A stretch of 51,711 nt of DNA from Pseudolactococcus laudensis (GCF_013449735.1 NZ_JACBNY010000016.1:1-51711), one strand, 5' to 3'. Counted from the stretch's first letter, positions 42,001 through 50,140 are shown. The notes: generated by a model from the sequence alone, not told the origin. Program-made: numbers and translations.

Positions 42001-43193
42001 AAGCGATTATGGAAGCTGAAAACGGTGTAAATCGTTGGAATAGCTTACAACCTGCTGACAAAGAATTTTTGGCTAAAAATGATAAGGTCTTAAAAGTTGT
42101 CCTGAGTTCAGAACAGGCCTTGCAACGGTACAAAGATTTCCCACCTGCAGAACAGGAATTACTAGCTAATAATCAAGATTTGTTGGCTAAGGTTTTAGAA
42201 TCTGAGGAAAACCTCAATCGTTGGAATCTATTGCCTGCAGCTGATAAAGAGTTTTTGGCCAAAAATGAAAAACTCTTAAATACTGTTTTGAGTTCAGATG
42301 AAGCACTTCGCAGATACAATGAATTTCCGCCTGCTGAACAAGAATTTTTAGGCGATAACACTGACTTGCTCAATGTGATTATAGGTTCTCAGGAGGCGTT
42401 CGATAATTACAGTAGGTTAGAGCCAGATGAAAAACAATTCATTGCAGATAACAAAGACCTGATAAATAAAGTGTTAACAGGTACAGGTAGTGTTGAGGAG
42501 TTCAATAGATATCCAGCGTTGATGAAAATGTTTAATGGTGTAGATGCTACTGGTCAGCCAGTAGCTTTTGCCAAAGAAAATATAAACAAATTCAATCAAA
42601 CAAAAGCAAATCCTGTAGTTCTGAGCGCAGATAATCAAGCTAGTTCGGTGATAAACGGTGTACTTGTAGACCTTGATAAGTTACCAAAATATCGAGGAAT
42701 CTCAATCGGTATCGAGCGAGTCGGTGGTGGTGAAAAGTTGCCACCTGGGATTTTTAATGCTAAGGGTACACCAGGCTTACCACAAGACCAGTGGGCAATT
42801 GTAAACGACCAAAAAGGTGCCTTGTACGAAGAATTGATAACTCTTCCTAATGGATTCTCGTTCATTCCAAAAGGTCGTGATGTCATGCTACCTTTGCCTA
42901 AAAACACCAGAATTGACAAGGCTTCTGATACTGACAAAATTAAGCGTGGCCTCCCACATTTTGCGGATGGTTTAAATAACCAACAGCCTTTACCGTTTAT
43001 TGGTTATAATGCAACGTTTAAACCAACAAGTGTTTCAAGGGTTGACACGTCAAGTTCAGTGTTAGATCCTGGCACAAGCAAGGTGATTCAATTACTTCAA
43101 TTGATATATGAAAAGGACATGGATGTCATTTTAAATGGCAAAAGTGTCTTAGATCATTTTGAAAAAGAAATGACAAGGAGGTCAAGAGTATAG
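39048..43193 (+). CDS. Tape measure protein
   Basis: 1381 residues, the longest gene. Long helical N-terminal part with two related copies (IYKDGFGKSANDVVKSLMQT near 90 and IYSDGFGESIDDVAESLIQV near 230). Hydrophobic segments lie at about 190-215 and 525-620. Five 31-residue repeats of the type RWN..PADKEFLAKN start at residue 994. It fixes tail length and may form the DNA channel in the host membrane. It overlaps the chaperone T frame by one base. Confidence 0.95.
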   Translation: MAGFIELATLKAPVVADSKGFKVGMSIVKKEGKDAATEIEKEFQNASKKAATSWENASNKIQKSLKTTEKDAKELTKSAENIYKDGFGKSANDVVKSLMQTKRALGDVDSKELETATKRALELRDTIGVKMSTTLKMAKREMEMYGSSADQAFDRVNKKLEQNQAAWDKVGRSGEKLSTLGIALTAGITTPLIGLGVVAGKMASDFESANARVVSSLGLTEQQSAVTKQAIQDIYSDGFGESIDDVAESLIQVKRQLGDIPDDQIKKVTENAMVLRDTLGQDMGESLRGINSLMVNFGLSADDAMDLYVKGVQTGLDKTNELGDNLAEYGQLWSQAGFNAKDMFAVLDNGLKSGAYNLDKVNDFVKEFAISLNDGRIEKNLSSFSQGTRDVFSEFKNGNRTSQDVFKSIISDLESTTNQQDKLSLASTVWSALGEDNAMKIIESLNDVNGTYDNVAGSMEKVKQQQNETFGARAKSTFREAQTALLPLGEALLDIAEKYMPQLQKSVKSLSDTLSNLSEGDIDRILKIGGFVAIAGPTVVGIGKVTSAISTIGGALKLGAGALGLFETSAAAAGGAAGVGGLGASLVALAGPAAIAVGAIAIVAGGIWAVNKAYESNQLAGAKWGTEVTKEQDKVITKSYELGNKAKADVAAYADGVKSSAEDVVKSNNDIVDSIQKTVEKEAQRRKKNAEKIEDPEARKRAEEYADYKSKLDLKTVDSAKVTVGTINKIMADASQNNRNLSTEEKNYIAENYRSLSDAQLKSAGFTKTQRIAIESAYQKDISKLSDKQLQDRAENVMKGLDKEKSFYDKQKSYLKEVYGEGTESYKKEMENLNSTNHKNTETMILGLARLTKAQGFSLENMSGAWEKYGWTTQEVADLVKNSGEDSGKEAENLGKILKTMGRDWDSIDLDPKTGKLTVEGKEELVQSLLETSKWKTLSIDEKKLLVDGDESRVAFLDSLSDAKKWNQYKILEKEIGVNNSKAIQAIMEAENGVNRWNSLQPADKEFLAKNDKVLKVVLSSEQALQRYKDFPPAEQELLANNQDLLAKVLESEENLNRWNLLPAADKEFLAKNEKLLNTVLSSDEALRRYNEFPPAEQEFLGDNTDLLNVIIGSQEAFDNYSRLEPDEKQFIADNKDLINKVLTGTGSVEEFNRYPALMKMFNGVDATGQPVAFAKENINKFNQTKANPVVLSADNQASSVINGVLVDLDKLPKYRGISIGIERVGGGEKLPPGIFNAKGTPGLPQDQWAIVNDQKGALYEELITLPNGFSFIPKGRDVMLPLPKNTRIDKASDTDKIKRGLPHFADGLNNQQPLPFIGYNATFKPTSVSRVDTSSSVLDPGTSKVIQLLQLIYEKDMDVILNGKSVLDHFEKEMTRRSRV
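42027..42491 (+). repeat. Five 93-bp coding repeats in the tape measure gene
   Basis: Each unit encodes 31 residues such as NRWNSLQPADKEFLAKN. Odd units carry RWN and even units RYN, so a 62-residue pair appears to have been duplicated. The fifth unit is more divergent. Confidence 0.85.
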
Positions 43194-45050
43194 ATGATTT
43201 TTGGAACAAATCTTAAAATATATAATGCCAAAAATGACTTAGTGGATTTAGATGATTTAGATTCTGTTTTTTCTGTCAGTCCCGAAGGTTTTGGTGCAGC
43301 TATTGAAAATAATATTTTTAATGCTGGGGCTAGTTTTAAAAGTAGTGGCGTTGATATGAAAGCTTCTAGCTTGAAATTAAACCTCTACTTTGGTCTTGGT
43401 GACGATAATTCAGAAATGGTTGAATATCGAAAATTCGTTGAGTTTTTGAATTATCCACCATACAGACTTGTCTATATCACAGAAGGAACTGAACTGTTTA
43501 GAGACTGCGTCCTTAATGAGATTACTAAGTCAGATATCAACACAAATCAAGTACTGCTTGAGCAGGTTACCTTTGACTTTCTCACACCTTTCTATAAAGA
43601 AATATCTGAAACTTACAAGCCAAACTCAGATACCGAAGGTGATGGCAAGATATACGCAGGCACTAACAAACCTAGAAATCTGATTGCAAATCCTAACTTC
43701 TTAAACAATATGCAAGATTGGTCGAATATGAGCGATACAGAGGGAACATATCAATTACAGGGGCCTGCTTCCGATAAGCCGACTTCAAACATTCTGAAAC
43801 TGACATCAAGCAACAATAAGCTATCAAGTTTCCTGAATGCCTGGGGACTTAAAGTCAGGAAAGGCGAACGTCTATCTTTTCGTGTTGATATCAAGACCGA
43901 AAACAATCCGGACTATGACCGACCAGTAATAAGAGCTGTCTATGGCACAGGCGAAAAGAATTATAAATACTCCGATTTAGGCATTACAGCTAGTTCATCA
44001 GGTTTCAAGACTACTTCAATCTCTTTCGTAGTTCCAGAGGATGGCGTTTTTAAGTTGTATTTAATTAATCAGAACTGGTCAACAATTGGCGAGATGTCAA
44101 CGTATTTCCGTGAACCAATGCTAATTCGTGGAGATATCTCAGATATGCCAGTTGAACAGTATGACAAAAGTTATCCGAATTTGAATTTGTTGACAGGAAC
44201 AAGTACTAAGGTAGTTCAAGCCACCGATTGGTATATGCAAGTTGCTGATATTAAATACGACAAAAGTCTTGGTGGGGCTTTATGTGCATCTGTGATGATT
44301 AATAATGCTGACCGCGCAAGTGATTTACTCCGAGGGCGGGCAGTTATTAAGATAGAGACTCTTGATAAAAACGGTAACGTCTTAGCAACGGTTTATGGGA
44401 AAAATGTTGGCTATAATGCCAATGGCCTAAGTTGGGGTTCTGTGAGCATTGATGACAATACTGCAAATGTCAAAGTGTTTATTGTGACGGCTAACATGAA
44501 TATGAACGCATTTTATTCATGCTTAAAAATAGAACCAGGCTCAACCGCCACTCCTTGGATGCCGTCATCTAGTGAAGTCAAACCAACTGATTATCCAAGT
44601 TACGTACCCGGATTTTACGAAGGAAAACAAGTATCCGATTCATACGTATACTCATACGTCTATGAGTCTGAGTATAATGGCGAATCAGGTGTTTTCCAGA
44701 TTGAAAATAATTCAGTGTATATTGGTTCTGCCAAAGGGTCGCCAGTTGAAATTACGGTACATGGTCCATGCACAAATCCATATTGGGAAATATTGGACGG
44801 GTCAAAAGTGTTACAGTCTGATGGCTATAATATCAATGTACCAGAAGGTTATCGGTTAGTTGTATCAAGTGTTGTTCAGAAGCAGCGTGTCAAACTAATA
44901 GCGCCTGACGGAACGATATCGGATGTCTATCAACAGCAGGACTTGTCAAGGTCTAATTTCATTACGATACCTGAGGGGCGCGTAACTTTGGCGTTTCACA
45001 ATGTTGGTGATGTGTCATTCAATTACAGAGAGGAGTATATCACAGTATGA
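43194..45050 (+). CDS. Distal tail protein (Dit) with carbohydrate-binding insertions
   Basis: 618 residues, against about 250-300 for a plain Dit. The N-terminal Dit belt (about 1-145, with FLNYPPYRLVYITEGTELF) and C-terminal galectin-like part (about 490-618, with VEITVHGPCTNPYWEI) are separated by two jelly-roll-like modules (about 160-320 starting NLIANPNFLNN, and 330-475 starting NLNLLTGTS and ending in SSSEVKPTD-like). This matches 'evolved Dit' proteins that help bind the host saccharide. It makes the hub between tube and baseplate. Confidence 0.85.
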   Translation: MIFGTNLKIYNAKNDLVDLDDLDSVFSVSPEGFGAAIENNIFNAGASFKSSGVDMKASSLKLNLYFGLGDDNSEMVEYRKFVEFLNYPPYRLVYITEGTELFRDCVLNEITKSDINTNQVLLEQVTFDFLTPFYKEISETYKPNSDTEGDGKIYAGTNKPRNLIANPNFLNNMQDWSNMSDTEGTYQLQGPASDKPTSNILKLTSSNNKLSSFLNAWGLKVRKGERLSFRVDIKTENNPDYDRPVIRAVYGTGEKNYKYSDLGITASSSGFKTTSISFVVPEDGVFKLYLINQNWSTIGEMSTYFREPMLIRGDISDMPVEQYDKSYPNLNLLTGTSTKVVQATDWYMQVADIKYDKSLGGALCASVMINNADRASDLLRGRAVIKIETLDKNGNVLATVYGKNVGYNANGLSWGSVSIDDNTANVKVFIVTANMNMNAFYSCLKIEPGSTATPWMPSSSEVKPTDYPSYVPGFYEGKQVSDSYVYSYVYESEYNGESGVFQIENNSVYIGSAKGSPVEITVHGPCTNPYWEILDGSKVLQSDGYNINVPEGYRLVVSSVVQKQRVKLIAPDGTISDVYQQQDLSRSNFITIPEGRVTLAFHNVGDVSFNYREEYITV

Positions 45051-46090
45051 GTGATCAAATTAATATTTGGATAATCGACAGAAAAGGTGTAATCACACAA
45101 GAACCTATTATCGTTTCTAAGGCCGCTATCCAACCAGACTATATTACACAGGATGCCAGCACATTTGAGTTGCCAGATGATGCGTCATTTGTCCGTGGTG
45201 ATTTCATTCTGGCTAAAGTAATGAACAGCACGACGGTTTCATTTTTTGGTGTTATATCAAGCTATGAAGATAAAAAAGTGGTCGCAAAAGACTTATTAGG
45301 TCTTGTAAACTTTGAGTTTCCAGCCACTCGCATGAGTGGGTCAAGCTTTGAACAACATTTCAAAAATCTTGTTAATCGTTATCTTTTACAAGATGCGTCT
45401 AAAAATCTGAATATCCTAGACATTGAAGTCAAGACAAACACGCCCCACATCTACCAACCAGATGAGCCACCAAAGGCAACAAACTTAATGAGCTATGCAA
45501 TTAATGGCTTCAAGAAATACAATGTCGTGTGGCGATTTGACAAGTTTGAAAACGGTCGAATCAAGACGGTTATTGAAACGGTGACTGATACTATGCAGCT
45601 TAAAGATAATATCGCAGATTTTCAAGATTGGGAGGTTTCCACAACGGAAGTTGGCAAGAATACGCAAAATCACTTATTGATCGTGAATAAAAATACGACT
45701 AACTCAGAAGGGCCGAATGTGTTAGCTGAGCGCTATTTGACCACAAATAACGACATAACAAGTAACGTAAATGATCCAGCTGTATTTAAGCCAACAACAA
45801 CTAAAGTGGCTATATACGACACGACTGCTACCGACAAACCAAGCTACGACGATTTAGCCAACAGCGAACTTAAGGGCAACTACTACTCACACGAGATTAG
45901 TTTCACCATGTCAAAAGACAATGAATTTTTTAACGTTGAAAAACTAAAACTTGGCATGCTGTCCACAATTTACAAAAGCGGTAAAATCTATAAGTCAGTC
46001 TTAACTGGATATGAATATCCAAGTGATTCTGACAGGGTTAAACTGAAATTCGGTCATGTAAAAAGTAGGCTCAGTGAATTATTAAATTAA
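45047..46090 (+). CDS. Tail-associated protein, short Tal / gp27-like
   Basis: 347 residues, 4 bp overlap with Dit. The fold is that of the N-terminal Tal hub: early AIQPDYITQDASTFELPDDA, DEPPKATNLMSYAINGFKKY in the middle. It lacks the long C-terminal fibre or endopeptidase part, so it is a structural hub only. Confidence 0.8.
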   Translation: MSDQINIWIIDRKGVITQEPIIVSKAAIQPDYITQDASTFELPDDASFVRGDFILAKVMNSTTVSFFGVISSYEDKKVVAKDLLGLVNFEFPATRMSGSSFEQHFKNLVNRYLLQDASKNLNILDIEVKTNTPHIYQPDEPPKATNLMSYAINGFKKYNVVWRFDKFENGRIKTVIETVTDTMQLKDNIADFQDWEVSTTEVGKNTQNHLLIVNKNTTNSEGPNVLAERYLTTNNDITSNVNDPAVFKPTTTKVAIYDTTATDKPSYDDLANSELKGNYYSHEISFTMSKDNEFFNVEKLKLGMLSTIYKSGKIYKSVLTGYEYPSDSDRVKLKFGHVKSRLSELLN

Positions 46091-46100
46091 AGGAGGAATT

Positions 46101-46868
46101 ATGGCATTACAAGGTTATCAATTTGACAAGGCGAAAGTCACGCCAGAAGCGGATGCACAGCTATACAGCTATCTGGCGCAAAGCTCAGACAACAAGGTTA
46201 TCTCAGGCTTGACAGTGACTGCAACGGGACTTAATGTCTATGTGTCATCAGGCAAGGCACTTGTGCAAGGTAGGTTAATTGAAAATGTTCAACAAGCGCA
46301 ACTGACTGCGCAAGCTAACAAGATTGGTTATGTGTGTATTACGATTGACCTGACTCAGAACAATACATCAACAGGAACACCAGGCACGAGCAATTATGCA
46401 CCAGTAAATAATCAGCTGCGCTTGGAGCTGGTAGACGTCCTCAATCAGCAAGATTTGAACTCTGGTGGACTGATCTACACTTTTCCTTTGTACTCGTATA
46501 CATCAACAGGGACATCTGTAGCTCTGACTAAGCTTGACAAGAGCTTTTTCAAAAAAACGGAAACAGCAACAATTGATTTGGGTTGGGGTATGTCAGTTGT
46601 GTTTACTAAAAAAGATGGATTGGTTTTCGCAAACGGAGAAATAACACCAGCATCTAATGTGGGGACATCAGGAGGGATCGTTGTCGGCGTGAGAGTTCCA
46701 GATGGCTTCAAGCCTCTATCTGGCCGAGTGGGTACGATAAAACTTCAAGGGAACAATGGACAATGGGGTTCTTATGTAGTTACCTCAGATGGTAATATCA
46801 AACTTATCACGGGCGGCATGAATGTAGGATATACTTTCCACGTCAACGGCGCATGGGTAGTAGAATAG
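46101..46868 (+). CDS. Probable receptor-binding protein
   Basis: 255 residues, AAAGGAGG ribosome site. The N-terminal shoulder (MALQGYQFDKAKVTPEADAQ) is shared with baseplate proteins of lactococcal phages; the C-terminal part (about 150-255) forms a compact beta domain with VFANGEITPASN and FKPLSGRVGTIKL, likely the trimeric head. It would bind wall polysaccharide and set host range together with Dit. The assignment is by position and pattern. Confidence 0.65.
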   Translation: MALQGYQFDKAKVTPEADAQLYSYLAQSSDNKVISGLTVTATGLNVYVSSGKALVQGRLIENVQQAQLTAQANKIGYVCITIDLTQNNTSTGTPGTSNYAPVNNQLRLELVDVLNQQDLNSGGLIYTFPLYSYTSTGTSVALTKLDKSFFKKTETATIDLGWGMSVVFTKKDGLVFANGEITPASNVGTSGGIVVGVRVPDGFKPLSGRVGTIKLQGNNGQWGSYVVTSDGNIKLITGGMNVGYTFHVNGAWVVE

Positions 46869-46888
46869 AAAGGATAAAGGATTGTAAC

Positions 46889-47176
46889 TTGAACATTGAA
46901 ACTTTAGGCGCATATGCTGGTTCATTGATGGCAATTATCTTACTAATTGCATATTTTGCTAAACCAGTCGTAAGCTCATTTAGCGAGATAACAGACACGC
47001 TAAGCAAAGTAAACCATAGTTTAGATTTGCTTAATAAAGACTTGGAAGCTAGCAAATCAGACAGACAGTCTATGCATGACGAATTAAAAATTCACGATGC
47101 TAAATTAGACTCTCATAGCGAGAGATTGGTCGCTCACGACGAGCAATTAAAAACGCTGTTCAAAGAAAGGAATTAA
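46889..47176 (+). CDS. Membrane protein with coiled-coil tail, holin-associated
   Basis: 95 residues from TTG 46889, 8 nt after AAAGG; upstream in-frame ATG at 46853 overlaps the previous gene and lacks a ribosome site. One helix (AGSLMAIILLIAYFA) and a charged tail with LNKDLEASKSDRQSMHDEL. Placed right before the holin, it may be a second holin or an antiholin. Confidence 0.7.
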   Translation: MNIETLGAYAGSLMAIILLIAYFAKPVVSSFSEITDTLSKVNHSLDLLNKDLEASKSDRQSMHDELKIHDAKLDSHSERLVAHDEQLKTLFKERN

Positions 47177-47178
47177 AA

Positions 47179-47388
47179 ATGAAATTTCCAAAATTAACAA
47201 ACGGTCAATACGACCGCATCAAACAATTCTTGCTAATGGTTGTGCCTGCTGCGACTGCTGTAATCACTGGTATTGGTGTGATGAATGGTTTCAGCACTGA
47301 GAAAGTGACAGGAACAATTGCTTTACTTGCAACTTTTGCAGGTATTTTGCTGAATTGGGTAGCCGGAAAATACGACAAGGAGGACTAA
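47179..47388 (+). CDS. Holin, r1t type
   Basis: 69 residues, two hydrophobic helices (FLLMVVPAATAVITGIGVM and GTIALLATFAGILLNWVAG) with a short turn, and a charged end. Matches the phage r1t holin family. It opens the membrane at lysis time so endolysin can reach the wall. The stop overlaps the endolysin start (TAATG). Confidence 0.88.
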   Translation: MKFPKLTNGQYDRIKQFLLMVVPAATAVITGIGVMNGFSTEKVTGTIALLATFAGILLNWVAGKYDKED

Positions 47389-48215
47389 TGGCATATACAA
47401 TAGAACGCAGAATTGTCATACCTGATAAGTATGTTCAAAACACAAGCGGATATGTAGCGCCTTTCAGACAGGTTCATCTGCATAGCACAGCTAACCCCTC
47501 AGCGTCTTTAGATAATGAGGTGGCTTATTTATCAAGAAACTATCAAAACGGCAACTACACGCATTTGGCGGGCGATAATGGACGTGTTATCCAAGTAGCA
47601 GAAGTTGGGCAAGGCGCTTGGGATGTTGGGGGAGATTGGAACGCTGAGACTTATGCAGCTATCGAATTTGGCGAAAAAGTGACTAGTCAAGAAGACTTCA
47701 ACGCATCTTACAGAGCTTATATTGAATTAGCTAGAGACTTAGCCAAACAAGCGGGCATACCACTAACATTAGATACACCAGATGTGGCGGGTATTAAGAC
47801 GCATAACTACGTGTCCAGTATCGGGCATGGTAGCGATCATGTTGACCCTATAGCATTTTTGGCAAAATGGGGTGTTAGCTATGACGTGCTGAAACATGAC
47901 ATTGAAAATGGTGTAGGAACGGTTGAAACACCTAAAGAAGTAGAAAACGAAGTAGCAAAAGCAAACAAAGGAGAATTGAGTATGTTTATCGCAAAGTGTG
48001 TTGGTGGGGATGTTAATGAGTATGTTAAGGATGGCACGTTTGTGCTGTTTAATTTGTCACGAGGTACTTATAGCGTGCTGAACGGCAACGACCAAGTAGA
48101 CGCAGCAGCAAAAAGTCACCAATTATCTACAGGAGAAAGTTTGACCAAAACAGAAATGAATTACATGGTTATTTTCCACTTAATCATGGGTTCAAAACTT
48201 GACTATCGTGCTTAA
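47388..48215 (+). CDS. Endolysin: N-acetylmuramoyl-L-alanine amidase
   Basis: 275 residues from ATG 47388 behind AAGGAGG. Amidase_2 domain (about 10-165) with zinc ligands in QVHLHSTAN (His), THNYVSS and GSDHVDPIAFL. The C-terminal part (about 199-275) is a small wall-binding domain. Inside the gene an AAAGGAG at 47967-47973, 8 nt before in-frame ATG 47982, suggests separate synthesis of a 77-residue C-terminal domain. It degrades host peptidoglycan after holin opens the membrane. Confidence 0.93.
   Translation: MAYTIERRIVIPDKYVQNTSGYVAPFRQVHLHSTANPSASLDNEVAYLSRNYQNGNYTHLAGDNGRVIQVAEVGQGAWDVGGDWNAETYAAIEFGEKVTSQEDFNASYRAYIELARDLAKQAGIPLTLDTPDVAGIKTHNYVSSIGHGSDHVDPIAFLAKWGVSYDVLKHDIENGVGTVETPKEVENEVAKANKGELSMFIAKCVGGDVNEYVKDGTFVLFNLSRGTYSVLNGNDQVDAAAKSHQLSTGESLTKTEMNYMVIFHLIMGSKLDYRA
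47982..48215 (+). CDS. Internal product of the endolysin: free wall-binding domain
   Basis: 77 residues from ATG 47982 (MFIAKCVGGDVNEYVKDG), with consensus ribosome site AAAGGAG at 8 nt. Same frame as the endolysin. Secondary translation of the binding domain that then oligomerises with full-length lysin is known in several Gram-positive phages. Here it is inferred from the ribosome site. Confidence 0.6.
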   Translation: MFIAKCVGGDVNEYVKDGTFVLFNLSRGTYSVLNGNDQVDAAAKSHQLSTGESLTKTEMNYMVIFHLIMGSKLDYRA

Positions 48216-48271
48216 ATGCGGTTATGGTCGTATCTGGTATAATGCAGATGAGTTTTTGAAGCTATGAAATT

Positions 48272-48307
48272 AAAGCCTTACAGTCGATTGGTTGTAGGGC
48301 TTTTTTT
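48272..48307 (+). terminator. Terminator of the phage late operon
   Basis: AAAGCCTTACA (48272-48282) pairs with TGTAGGGCTTT (48293-48303), one G-U, then T-run to 48307. It lies after the endolysin. Confidence 0.9.
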
Positions 48308-48380
48308 ATATTTAAATGCTGTATTTTATTCTTAAAAAAGATAAAAATATATCAAAAATAGCGAAAAATGTTCCAAAAAG

Positions 48381-48412
48381 TACACATTTTTGATAAAAAC
48401 TGGTAGAATAGA
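48381..48412 (+). promoter_or_regulatory. Probable promoter of the attR-side cargo genes
   Basis: Extended -10 TGG-TAGAAT (about 48401-48409) with a poor -35 (TACACA) 17 bp upstream. Lies between the late terminator and the next gene, so the cassette can be expressed in the lysogen independently. Confidence 0.5.
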
Positions 48413-48447
48413 TAAGTACATACGAACGTCAGGTTAGGTAATCTATA

Positions 48448-49068
48448 GTGAGCAATTGGTTTAAGGTGGCAGATGATGTTGCTAGATTTGCATCTGAATT
48501 AGCTACAGTTGCAGGAGTTGGCGGAGTCTTTTATGCTTTAAAATCTTTCAAAAAGTCAGAAAGTGATAGCAAACAGGCGGAATTATCTGAGATGATGAAG
48601 AATTCCATAGAGGTTTTGAGGTTATTTTCAGAGAGTATAATACCTCAAATAGGTAAATGTCAAGAAGTATATCTAGATATGTATGAATCTTCTTTTCTAG
48701 AATATCAACAAATTGTATTTGAAAAAGAAGGCAAAAGAATAGAACATCTTCCACCTGAATTAAAAAGCGCTACTGAACTGGAGTGTAAAATTAAAGCGGA
48801 GTATATTGGTATATTTAATCAATTAGAACAAGTGTGCGCTTATATATCTAATGATTTAATTATTGATGACGTAGTTTATCCGACTGTCCACTCTGTGTTT
48901 ATAAGATTTTGCGACAGACATGATGATTTGTTAAATCATTTGACTAAAGATTCTACTCCATACAAGCATGTTCATGATGTCTTATATAAATGGAAACGAA
49001 AATCGGATAGACAAATGTTAGAGAAACAAAAAGAAGATGTTGATAAAAAGTTAGCTAAATTGAAATAA
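48448..49068 (+). CDS. Cargo (moron) protein with N-terminal hydrophobic segment
   Basis: 206 residues from GTG 48448, AGGTTAGG upstream. A hydrophobic segment (ELATVAGVGGVFYALKSF, about 16-34) may anchor it; the rest is charged and helical, with a long coil and a Lys-rich end (KEDVDKKLAKLK). The family is not recognised (DUF4760-like architecture is possible). Outside the late operon, with its own promoter, and next to attR, it is a candidate host-benefit or phage-exclusion gene. Confidence 0.65.
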   Translation: MSNWFKVADDVARFASELATVAGVGGVFYALKSFKKSESDSKQAELSEMMKNSIEVLRLFSESIIPQIGKCQEVYLDMYESSFLEYQQIVFEKEGKRIEHLPPELKSATELECKIKAEYIGIFNQLEQVCAYISNDLIIDDVVYPTVHSVFIRFCDRHDDLLNHLTKDSTPYKHVHDVLYKWKRKSDRQMLEKQKEDVDKKLAKLK

Positions 49069-49107
49069 AAATAGCTGCACAACATGATTTAATAGGAGGC
49101 TAAATAT

Positions 49108-49224
49108 ATGTCTGAAGAACTTTTAAAAACTTTAGTAATGGAAGCTGAGAAAAAAATAGAAGAAGAAACAGAAAAAGCTCAAGAAGAGTCTTGGAAAGAT
49201 AATGTTTTTAACAAAAATAAATGA
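49108..49224 (+). CDS. Small acidic coiled-coil protein, 38 residues
   Basis: MSEELLKTLVMEAEKKIEEE, AGGAGG at 49094-49099. Almost entirely helical and charged. It follows the cargo gene by 39 bp and is probably co-expressed; a partner or antitoxin-like role is only a thought. Confidence 0.6.
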   Translation: MSEELLKTLVMEAEKKIEEETEKAQEESWKDNVFNKNK

Positions 49225-49233
49225 CAAAATGGC

Positions 49234-49262
49234 CTTGTAGACAACCGTCCGCAAGTTTTTTT
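49234..49262 (+). terminator. Terminator of the cargo cassette
   Basis: CTTG..GAC-aacc-GTC..CAAG stem (49234-49255) and T7. It closes the last phage transcript before attR. Confidence 0.7.
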
Positions 49263-49331
49263 GTTTACAAAAAATAAAGTATGAAAAGGCATCGGAAAAT
49301 GTTAAAATGGGTAAAGAGCCAACGATAAAAT

Positions 49332-49350
49332 AAGGGGCATAAAAGGGGCA
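49332..49350. repeat. Paired AAGGGGCA repeats near attR
   Basis: Two direct AAGGGGCA copies (49332-49339 and 49343-49350), matching the pair near attL. Possible integrase or excisionase arm sites. The remainder of 49263-49464 shows no gene. Confidence 0.45.
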
Positions 49351-49464
49351 AATTATTTTTAAATTTTCATATTATTTATGATTATGCTTTAACTAATAAG
49401 TAGGTAAAAGCCAGTGTTTATACGGTTTTTATACATATGATTATTATTAACGAATTAGATAATC

Positions 49465-49483
49465 TGATGGGCGGCATGATGTA
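49465..49483. other. attR core of the prophage
   Basis: TGATGGGCGGCATGATGTA, identical to 14698-14716. What follows (A, then GCC and a terminator) is the original host sequence downstream of groEL. Confidence 0.92.
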
Positions 49484-49490
49484 AGCCAAA

Positions 49491-49518
49491 AAAGAATCCT
49501 TAATTGAGGGTTCTTTTT
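49491..49518 (+). terminator. Original groEL terminator, displaced by the prophage
   Basis: AAAGAATCCT/AGGGTTCTTT, 10 bp with one G-U, loop 6 nt, T5 run. It would follow groEL directly in an uninfected chromosome. The sequence from here to 49659 has no other supported gene. Confidence 0.8.
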
Positions 49519-49659
49519 CTATGTTGTCGATTCACAAACACTGCGACTAGGCGTCATTAAGTCTGTGTTGGGCGGTTATGTTTTGCAATGGTGATAGAAC
49601 TATGATAAGATAAAATAAGAATGATATTGAGTAGTCAATTTAATCTAAAAAGGAGACTT

Positions 49660-49920
49660 ATGAATCAAGAAAAAATGATTAAGTATTTAAGCTGGGTTGC
49701 AACGACGATGTCAGTCATGATGTATGTCTCATATATTCCTCAAATAGCGGATAATATGTCGGGGATAAAAGGCAACCCAATTCAACCGTTAGTTGCAGCG
49801 ATTAATTGTACACTTTGGGTTGTTTACGGTTTATGTAAAAAGCAAAGAGATTATGCATTAGCAACGGCAAACTTTCCTGGCATTGTTTTTGGGCTTATCA
49901 CGTTTATCACAGCCCTATAA
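49660..49920 (+). CDS. SemiSWEET-type sugar transporter
   Basis: 86 residues from ATG 49660, AAAAAGGAG upstream. Three membrane helices with the PQ-loop signature YIPQIADN in helix one and NPIQPLVAAINCTLWVVYG. Two copies form a sugar pathway in the membrane. Substrate unknown. The in-frame start at 49621 has no ribosome site. Confidence 0.88.
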   Translation: MNQEKMIKYLSWVATTMSVMMYVSYIPQIADNMSGIKGNPIQPLVAAINCTLWVVYGLCKKQRDYALATANFPGIVFGLITFITAL

Positions 49921-49953
49921 TTAGTCATTACTTTCAAAGTACATCATTAATCT

Positions 49954-49987
49954 AAAATCAAGGGTTTGAAAATCCTTGGTTTTTTTT
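49954..49987 (+). terminator. Terminator after the SemiSWEET gene
   Basis: AAAATCAAGG (49954-49963) pairs with CCTTGGTTTT (49974-49983), one G-U, T8 run. Confidence 0.85.
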
Positions 49988-50073
49988 AATTGCATGTCGG
50001 AGGAGAGTTTGCAAGGTATAGACTATTTTCAAAAAAAGAGATTCAAAGCCATGACTTGCCAAAAGGTTCAGCT

Positions 50074-50086
50074 ATTTCCGAACTTT
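50074..50086 (+). promoter_or_regulatory. PurBox of purA
   Basis: ATTTCCGAACTTT matches the lactococcal PurBox consensus AWWWCCGAACWWT at all positions. Its centre lies about 77 bp upstream of the predicted start site, the distance reported for PurR-activated lactococcal promoters. Confidence 0.85.
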
Positions 50087-50140
50087 ACAGACACATAGTC
50101 AGGTAAAATAGGGAGCAAGGTGGCAATCTCCATGTAGATT

